Positions 14,107-19,061 of a stretch of 19,061 nucleotides of DNA are shown here, one piece after another (the first letter of the stretch is position 1; the number at the start of each line of letters is the position of its first letter). A program made the translations under genes and the position numbers. The notes beneath the pieces are model-generated. The model saw only the letters and a list, made by a program, of their open reading frames with translations, was not told where the DNA came from and ran no database searches. The stretch covers positions 1-19,061 of the forward strand of contig CAYTFK010000110.1 in NCBI GenBank assembly GCA_964436865.1, written 5' to 3'. Source of the stretch: JAXGPP01 sp964436865 (GTDB taxonomy: Bacteria > Planctomycetota > Planctomycetia > Pirellulales > Thermoguttaceae).

Positions 14107-14150
14107 TTGCGCCCTGAACTCCTGCTCGGCGCCGTGCGCCGAGGGCGCAA
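14107..14150 (+). promoter_or_regulatory. Two-part hairpin in the leader of the Gfo/Idh/MocA gene
   Basis: The outer arms TTGCGCCC (14107-14114) and GGGCGCAA (14143-14150) pair perfectly over 8 bp. An inner stem CTCGGCGC (14125-14132) pairs with GCGCCGAG (14136-14143) around a CGT loop, sharing one base with the outer arm, with a 10-base bulge on the 5' side. The structure ends 24 bp before the ATG and is followed by AAA. It is not a plus-strand terminator because no T-run follows. A regulatory leader structure is possible. Confidence 0.55.
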
Positions 14151-14174
14151 AAACTCAATAATGAGAAGTCTGCC

Positions 14175-15386
14175 ATGGCAACAACTGATCGACCGCGTTC
14201 CGTTAACCGGCGGTTATTCTTGACGGCGACGGCCGCTGCGGCACTTGCCGCCACACGTCGAGTCCGCGCGGCGGAACCGAAGAAGCACCGCGTGGCGATC
14301 ATTGGCCATACGGGACGCGGCAATTACGGGCACGGCATCGACACCGTATGGCTGGAGATTCCGAATGTGGAGATCGCGGCCGTGGCGGATGCCGACGAAG
14401 CCGGCCTGGCCGCCGCGGTTAAGCGATTGCGGGCGCCGCGCGGGTTCAACGATTACCGGAAGATGCTCGACGAGGTCCGGCCGGACCTGGTGGGGATCGG
14501 GCCGCGGTGGCTCGATCAGCATCGAGATGTGGTGGTGGCGGCGGCCGAACGGGGAGTGCGGGGGATCTACCTGGAGAAGCCGATGTGCCGCACGCCGGCC
14601 GAGGCCGACGAGATGATTGCCGCCTGCGAGCAGCACGGCGTCAAGGTGGCGCTGGCTCACCAAACCCGTTACAGCCCGAAACTCAAGGTAATCGAAGAGC
14701 TCATCAAGTCCGGAAAACTGGGCACGATTCTGGAGATCCGGGCTCGCGGCAAAGAGGACCGCCGAGGAGGCGGCGAGGATCTGTGGGTGCTCGGCACCCA
14801 TGTTCTGAATCTTGCCCACCATTTCGGCGGCGATCCGCAGTGGTGCTTTGGCCGGGTGTTGGAGGGCGGGCGGCCGATCCGCAGGCAGGATGTCGTCGAA
14901 GGGGCGGAAGGGATCGGGCCGCTGGCGGGCGACGAAGTCCATGCCATGTATCGCCTGCAGAACGGGCTGACCGCCTATTTCGATTCGGTGCGCAATGGCG
15001 GCGGCAATCCGACGCGGTTCGGCTTGACGATCTACGGTTCGGCCGGAGCGATCGAGATGGGGACGGGCTATCTGCCGCCGGCGCACTTCCTGCCCGACAG
15101 TTCCTGGTCGCCTGGCCAGACCGGCAGCCGCTGGCTTCCGGTGACGTCGGCCGGACTGGACCAAGCGGAGATCCTGGCCGACGGCGGTCTCCACGCGGGC
15201 AATCTCCTGGCGGTAGCCGACCTGATCGCCGCCGTGGAAGAGGACCGCACGCCGCGGTCGAGCATCTACGAGGGGCGCACCGCGGTGGAGATGATTTCGG
15301 CCGTATTTGAGTCTGAACGTGTGGGAGGCCCGGTGGAGTTTCCGCTCGTGACGCGCAAGAATCCGCTGACGTTGCTGGAGACGTAG
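14175..15386 (+). CDS. Tat-exported Gfo/Idh/MocA family oxidoreductase
   Basis: The protein has 403 residues. A twin-arginine signal begins it (VNRRLFLTATAAAALAATRRV; Arg12-Arg13), so it should be exported folded with its nucleotide cofactor. The Rossmann segment is RVAIIGHTGRGNYGHGID (39-56), followed by VAAADAD-type strands and the family EKP motif in YLEKPMCRTPAEAD (132-145). The second domain has AHQTRYSPKLKVIEELI (161-177) and the GTHVLNLAHHFGGD segment (207-220), with His209 at the usual catalytic-loop place. The family oxidises or epimerises sugars and cyclitols with NAD(P). The substrate is unknown; the carbohydrate context suggests a sugar or uronic-acid derivative. The ribosome-binding site is modest (GAGAAG). 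It is convergent with the HzsA-like gene 62 bp downstream. Confidence 0.88.
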   Translation: MATTDRPRSVNRRLFLTATAAAALAATRRVRAAEPKKHRVAIIGHTGRGNYGHGIDTVWLEIPNVEIAAVADADEAGLAAAVKRLRAPRGFNDYRKMLDEVRPDLVGIGPRWLDQHRDVVVAAAERGVRGIYLEKPMCRTPAEADEMIAACEQHGVKVALAHQTRYSPKLKVIEELIKSGKLGTILEIRARGKEDRRGGGEDLWVLGTHVLNLAHHFGGDPQWCFGRVLEGGRPIRRQDVVEGAEGIGPLAGDEVHAMYRLQNGLTAYFDSVRNGGGNPTRFGLTIYGSAGAIEMGTGYLPPAHFLPDSSWSPGQTGSRWLPVTSAGLDQAEILADGGLHAGNLLAVADLIAAVEEDRTPRSSIYEGRTAVEMISAVFESERVGGPVEFPLVTRKNPLTLLET

Positions 15387-15448
15387 GCGGGGAGGAAAGC
15401 CATAGCAAATGGGAAATGCACGGGCGCTTTGCGCTTCTCGACTGCTCG

Positions 15449-18400
15449 CTATTCTGTGCGCGGGGTCTGCGGGGCCGAGGTGAGCGGCCGCTTCGCTTGA
15501 GTGCTTTTGATGGGAAGAAGCGATTTCACATCGCGGCGGGGGTGTTGCCAGGCACGCTCGACGGCTGCGGCGACAAGTTCACGGGCGGCGCGATAATCAA
15601 CATCATTCGCATCGGCATATACCGACCCGGGACAAATCCCCGTGCCGCCGGATGAACGGCTGAGCGGCGCCGCAAGGAAGCGACTCTTCTCCGGATCGCG
15701 AAGGTCGATCCAGTCCAATCGCGTAATGGCCGCCTGGTCGTGGCAGGCGCTGCACCGCTTGGCATGTATGGCGGAGAGTGTCTCGAGGAACTGGCGATCG
15801 CCCGGCAAGTCGTAAGGCGCGGGAAGGGCTCGCTTGTTGATGAACCCGTCGTGGTAGGGAGCGTTGGCGTCGATCCAGGTCACCAGTCGGAGCCAGTCGT
15901 CGGCGGAGAGCTTCACGCGCGATGCGCAAGGCCCACTGCGCAGCACCTCGATGAGCCGGCTCTTATGCGAACCGAACGCCAGCGGGGTGGTAATCCGCGC
16001 GTCGTCGCCGACGTTGGATCGGGCCACGAGGTTGTGCTCGAGGATCGTGTCGTAAGCGCGATTGTGGCTTGCCGTCAGTCCACCGCTGAAGTCGAGCCCG
16101 GCAGCCGGCTTGAGGCCGTCGTGGCAACCGGCACAGTGTTTGTCGAACACTGGTTGCACGTCACGCAGGAAGCTGATCGGCCGGCTGCCCCACGGTGGCG
16201 GCTGCGGAACCGAGGGATCGCGGGCCATGGCCAGGGGGAATTTCGTATCGCCTGGAGCCTCCTCGCGGCTCTCGTGGCAGCCGAAACAGCCGCGGACCTC
16301 ACCCGGTTGGAAGCTGATGAATGAGCGCATCCGCCGGAGTTCCATGTGGTTTTCATCGAGAAGCTGGAAGTAGACAGCCTCGTCGGCGGGAACAACGAAA
16401 TGGGCGCTGCCGTCGGCTTCGATGGGAACCGTGCCAATCACACGGGTTGGGTTCCAGTTAATCATTACCGGCTTCACATCGGGTTCGTATCGCTCGCCTC
16501 CTTCTTCGATTGTGTAGGGCCAGGCGGCGCCCTGCGAAATGCGAAGGTAGCGGGCGGCCCGGGGGGCAACGCCGTCGACCCCGCGGGTCACGTCGCTCAC
16601 CATGCAGGTGGCCGAAGGGACGTTTCCATCGGTCAGATCGGGCAGAATCGGGGGCCGCGTTCGGGGCCGCAGGGGAATGGGAATGACGCACGAGATCGCC
16701 GGATCGCGGTAGATGAGTTCCTTGGTGCCGAAAACGTCGATCAGGTAGATGGCATACCCGGTCTCGTCGTTCTGCGGGCCATAGGTGTAGGCGGCGAGGA
16801 AGGTCGTTTCCGAGAGCGGCCAGGGGTTCATATAGTGGCCCCCTTTGCCGCGCACTCCTCCTTCGCGGACCGCAAGCCCTGACATGCCTCCTTCCGGCGG
16901 GACAATGCCGGGCGTGACAATGCGGATTCCGGCCGGGTCGTTCATTCCTTCGCGGGGATCGACCACGATAACCGGGCCCGCCGCGAGCGTGTGGTGCCCG
17001 GTAGCGATTGCCACCATCTTCGTCGAGCCGGGAATAGACCGCGCGTCTTCGATCGCCCAGGGATCGTTGAAGTGCTGTTTGAACAGCGCGTCAGCAAAGG
17101 TGCCATCGGGCCGGATCGTCCAGATCGACTGGATGTGGGCCCAGCCGCGTTGCTCGTATTCCCAGCGGGTGTAGCCGATTGAGCCGTTGTCGAGCGTGTG
17201 GGGCATGTAGTCGCCGTCCTTGGTGACGCTCAGCCGCCGGACGTTGGAGCCGTCGCCCCGCATTACGTAGAGATTGCAGGAGGTTTCATCCTTGTCGAGT
17301 TCGTTGCACTGGAGCGAGAAGCCGCAGCGCTCCGAAGCGAAAGCCACATCCCCATTGGGCAGGTAGGTGGGATCAAGATCGCTCCAGGGGCCGTCGGTTA
17401 GCTGGCGCAGGCCTTTGCCGTCGAACTGGACCTCGAAGATGTGGATCGGTTCGACGGTGCGCCGAAGCTCGTAGCTTGTGCGGCGATCGAGCCAGCCGGG
17501 CGGAGGTTCCATGGTGGGCGATTGAGCGTAGCCGAACACCACGCGATCGCCATCCCACCAGAGGTCCATGCCACGGACATGGCCGGGGCCGAGCACTCCG
17601 TTGAGGACAGGCTGCACGTGGCAGGGCTCGTCGGGACCGGCGAGCGTCAGGATGCAGATATCACCACCGGGCCGTGAACACCACGGCATGTGGTTCAGGC
17701 AGACATCGGGATAGGTCTGCTGCGTAAATCGTTTCACAACGAGCAGACGGTTGCAGTCCAGAATTGGGCTGCTGAGCGCTACGCGGCGGTTGAGCCAGCG
17801 GGCACGACGGCACAAATCGGCGCGCTGGTCGGGCGCACTCTGTCCCGACTGCTCGCGCTGGACCAGTTCGGCGGCCAAGGAGCGAAGGGCAGCCAACTCG
17901 TCGGGGGGCGCGAGCTGGAAGGTCTCTGCAAGCCGCTCGATGCGGTTGAGCGTTTCGACGACCGGCGGAATGAATCCGCTACGGATTTCCTGCTGAACGA
18001 TTGGGCCTTGCGACGCCTTGACGATCACCGCGGCGGCCCCTTCCTGGTCGATGGAGAATTCGAGCGGAATGGAACCGGACGCGGACAGCGCCTGTTCAAA
18101 GACCGTCTTCCGCTCCGGCCGCAGTTGAGTGAATACGACCGTTTCAACGCGGATTGTCAAGGGTGGATCGAGCGGGCCAGATGCTCGCAGTTCAAGCTCG
18201 ATGCGGTTCCGACCGAAACGTGGCTGGCCGCCCTCGGGCCAGGACAACTGCCAAGTGCCGGCGGCGCGGAGCGGTACGGCATTGCCGGAAGCCACAGTAA
18301 GCGACTTGGGAAAGCCCTCGGCGAATGCTTCTTTAGGAAGGACTAGTTCGAGGCACGTCTGGCCTTCGGAGCGAGCCAGGGCGAATTCTGCCGGGGCTGC

Positions 18401-19061
18401 CAGGCCGTCGATTGCCACGCCCGTGGGGGACGCGGGATCGAAGGCAATCTGCACCGTATCGATCGAGCAGAGCGTTCCGGAGCCGTTGCGGCCCTGCGAC
18501 CAGGGGCTAAGACTGCTTTGCTGGGCGGGCCGATGCAAGGCGACATTCTTATCCGGGTCGGCGGGACCGTAGATTTCCACTTCATCAAGGTGGAAGAAGA
18601 TCGGCTGCTGGCTTTGGATTTGCAGGCGGACGAACCGCGCTTGCACCGGTTCGGCCGATCCGGCGGCGAGGTCGACAGTCAGTGGCTCACCCTGTCCCAC
18701 GCCGCCGAAATGCTTGCCGGCGTTGTCGTGACGTTTGGTCCACTGGCGGCCGTCGTCGGAAGTGAGAATGAGCAGATGGTCTGCGTTATGGAGCCCGGGC
18801 GGGTAGTCGAGTCGGTTATAGACGATTACCTTTGACAGCGGCTGCGAACGGCCCAGGTCGACCTGCCACCATGGGTTCGGCTCCAAACCGGCGTGAAAAC
18901 CGTAGCGTCCGTTCTTGACGCCGTCGACCGCCCCTGCGGCGTCGGCCGCGGTAGGCACACCGGTAAAACGGCCCTCCAACGCCGTTGGAAGCGTGATGCC
19001 GATCGACAATTGGCCGGGATGGTGGGCGATCCGGCAGGTGAAACCTGCTTCGGCGGGGACA
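15449..19061 (-). CDS. HzsA-related three-haem protein with a discoidin domain, N-terminus outside the window
   Basis: The frame runs open through the right edge of the window (…FTCRIAHHPGQLSIGITLP), so the 5' end and any signal peptide are missing; the TTG at 19009 is not a reliable start. The visible part is about 1200 residues. An F5/8-type (discoidin-like) sugar-binding domain comes first (WWQVDLGRSQPLSKVIVYNR, VRLQIQSQ). A linker and beta-propeller follow, resembling the N-terminal part of the hydrazine synthase alpha subunit (LRQLTDGPWSDLDPTYLPNG, DGSNVRRLSVTKDGDYMPH). Three c-type haem motifs are near the end: CFGCH (16274-16288), CAGCH (16121-16135) and CSACH (15740-15754). Planctomycetes without anammox metabolism carry many such HzsA-related proteins, so hydrazine synthesis should not be assumed. 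The haems require periplasmic maturation. A redox enzyme bound to polysaccharide is the likely role. Confidence 0.85.
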   Translation of the reverse strand, partial: VPAEAGFTCRIAHHPGQLSIGITLPTALEGRFTGVPTAADAAGAVDGVKNGRYGFHAGLEPNPWWQVDLGRSQPLSKVIVYNRLDYPPGLHNADHLLILTSDDGRQWTKRHDNAGKHFGGVGQGEPLTVDLAAGSAEPVQARFVRLQIQSQQPIFFHLDEVEIYGPADPDKNVALHRPAQQSSLSPWSQGRNGSGTLCSIDTVQIAFDPASPTGVAIDGLAAPAEFALARSEGQTCLELVLPKEAFAEGFPKSLTVASGNAVPLRAAGTWQLSWPEGGQPRFGRNRIELELRASGPLDPPLTIRVETVVFTQLRPERKTVFEQALSASGSIPLEFSIDQEGAAAVIVKASQGPIVQQEIRSGFIPPVVETLNRIERLAETFQLAPPDELAALRSLAAELVQREQSGQSAPDQRADLCRRARWLNRRVALSSPILDCNRLLVVKRFTQQTYPDVCLNHMPWCSRPGGDICILTLAGPDEPCHVQPVLNGVLGPGHVRGMDLWWDGDRVVFGYAQSPTMEPPPGWLDRRTSYELRRTVEPIHIFEVQFDGKGLRQLTDGPWSDLDPTYLPNGDVAFASERCGFSLQCNELDKDETSCNLYVMRGDGSNVRRLSVTKDGDYMPHTLDNGSIGYTRWEYEQRGWAHIQSIWTIRPDGTFADALFKQHFNDPWAIEDARSIPGSTKMVAIATGHHTLAAGPVIVVDPREGMNDPAGIRIVTPGIVPPEGGMSGLAVREGGVRGKGGHYMNPWPLSETTFLAAYTYGPQNDETGYAIYLIDVFGTKELIYRDPAISCVIPIPLRPRTRPPILPDLTDGNVPSATCMVSDVTRGVDGVAPRAARYLRISQGAAWPYTIEEGGERYEPDVKPVMINWNPTRVIGTVPIEADGSAHFVVPADEAVYFQLLDENHMELRRMRSFISFQPGEVRGCFGCHESREEAPGDTKFPLAMARDPSVPQPPPWGSRPISFLRDVQPVFDKHCAGCHDGLKPAAGLDFSGGLTASHNRAYDTILEHNLVARSNVGDDARITTPLAFGSHKSRLIEVLRSGPCASRVKLSADDWLRLVTWIDANAPYHDGFINKRALPAPYDLPGDRQFLETLSAIHAKRCSACHDQAAITRLDWIDLRDPEKSRFLAAPLSRSSGGTGICPGSVYADANDVDYRAARELVAAAVERAWQHPRRDVKSLLPIKSTQAKRPLTSAPQTPRTE

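Noticed and set aside
15449..19061. Reading the HzsA-like gene as evidence of anammox metabolism
   Set aside because: HzsA-related proteins are common in non-anammox planctomycetes, the domain order and haem number differ, and no other anammox gene is present.
1..19061. CRISPR arrays, tRNA or rRNA genes, insertion sequences, prophage genes
   Set aside because: No regular spacer-repeat array, cloverleaf tRNA, rRNA segment, transposase, integrase or terminal inverted repeats could be recognised on either strand.

Overview
The window is GC-rich bacterial chromosome and most likely comes from a planctomycete of the Pirellulales type. This rests on gene content: a hydrazine-synthase-alpha-like (HzsA-related) multiheme protein, a sigma-70 factor with several extra N-terminal helix-turn-helix segments, a Tat-exported Gfo/Idh/MocA oxidoreductase, a secreted rhamnogalacturonan-lyase-like protein, a BNR/sialidase-fold secreted protein, and short genes spread over both strands. 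No tRNA, rRNA, CRISPR array, transposase or phage gene is recognisable. The assignment is by family recognition only; no search was run.

Layout. Positions 1-2086 hold the 3' part of a secreted hypothetical protein and a small membrane protein. Positions 2125-4376 hold osmC on the minus strand, a 770-bp non-coding stretch, and a divergent sigma-54 activator that has no sensor domain. The osmC upstream region carries a near-perfect -24/-12 sigma-54 promoter with dyad and direct-repeat elements at the usual distance for activator binding, so osmC and the activator may form one regulatory module. This is the most interesting feature of the window. Positions 4377-7521 hold a chimeric sigma-70 factor with a good terminator, a stand-alone BON-domain protein and a protein made of six 29-residue Sel1-like repeats.

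Positions 7577-15386 form a carbohydrate-use region: a PcRGLX/YetA-like exo-rhamnogalacturonan lyase family protein (minus strand), a divergent BNR-propeller enzyme, ribulokinase (araB), a small cupin (minus strand) and a Tat-exported Gfo/Idh/MocA oxidoreductase. The lyase-like and BNR genes share a 242-bp divergent promoter region with four copies of a GGATTG element. The last 3.6 kb is the incomplete minus-strand gene of a discoidin-domain, HzsA-like, three-haem protein whose 5' end lies outside the window.

Working model (inference): the second half supports breakdown of plant or algal polysaccharide outside the cytoplasm, with pentose entry through L-ribulose phosphorylation and with oxidoreductases of unknown substrate. 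The first half is a stress and transcription-control block with two unusual regulators, a PspF-like activator and a multi-HTH sigma factor.
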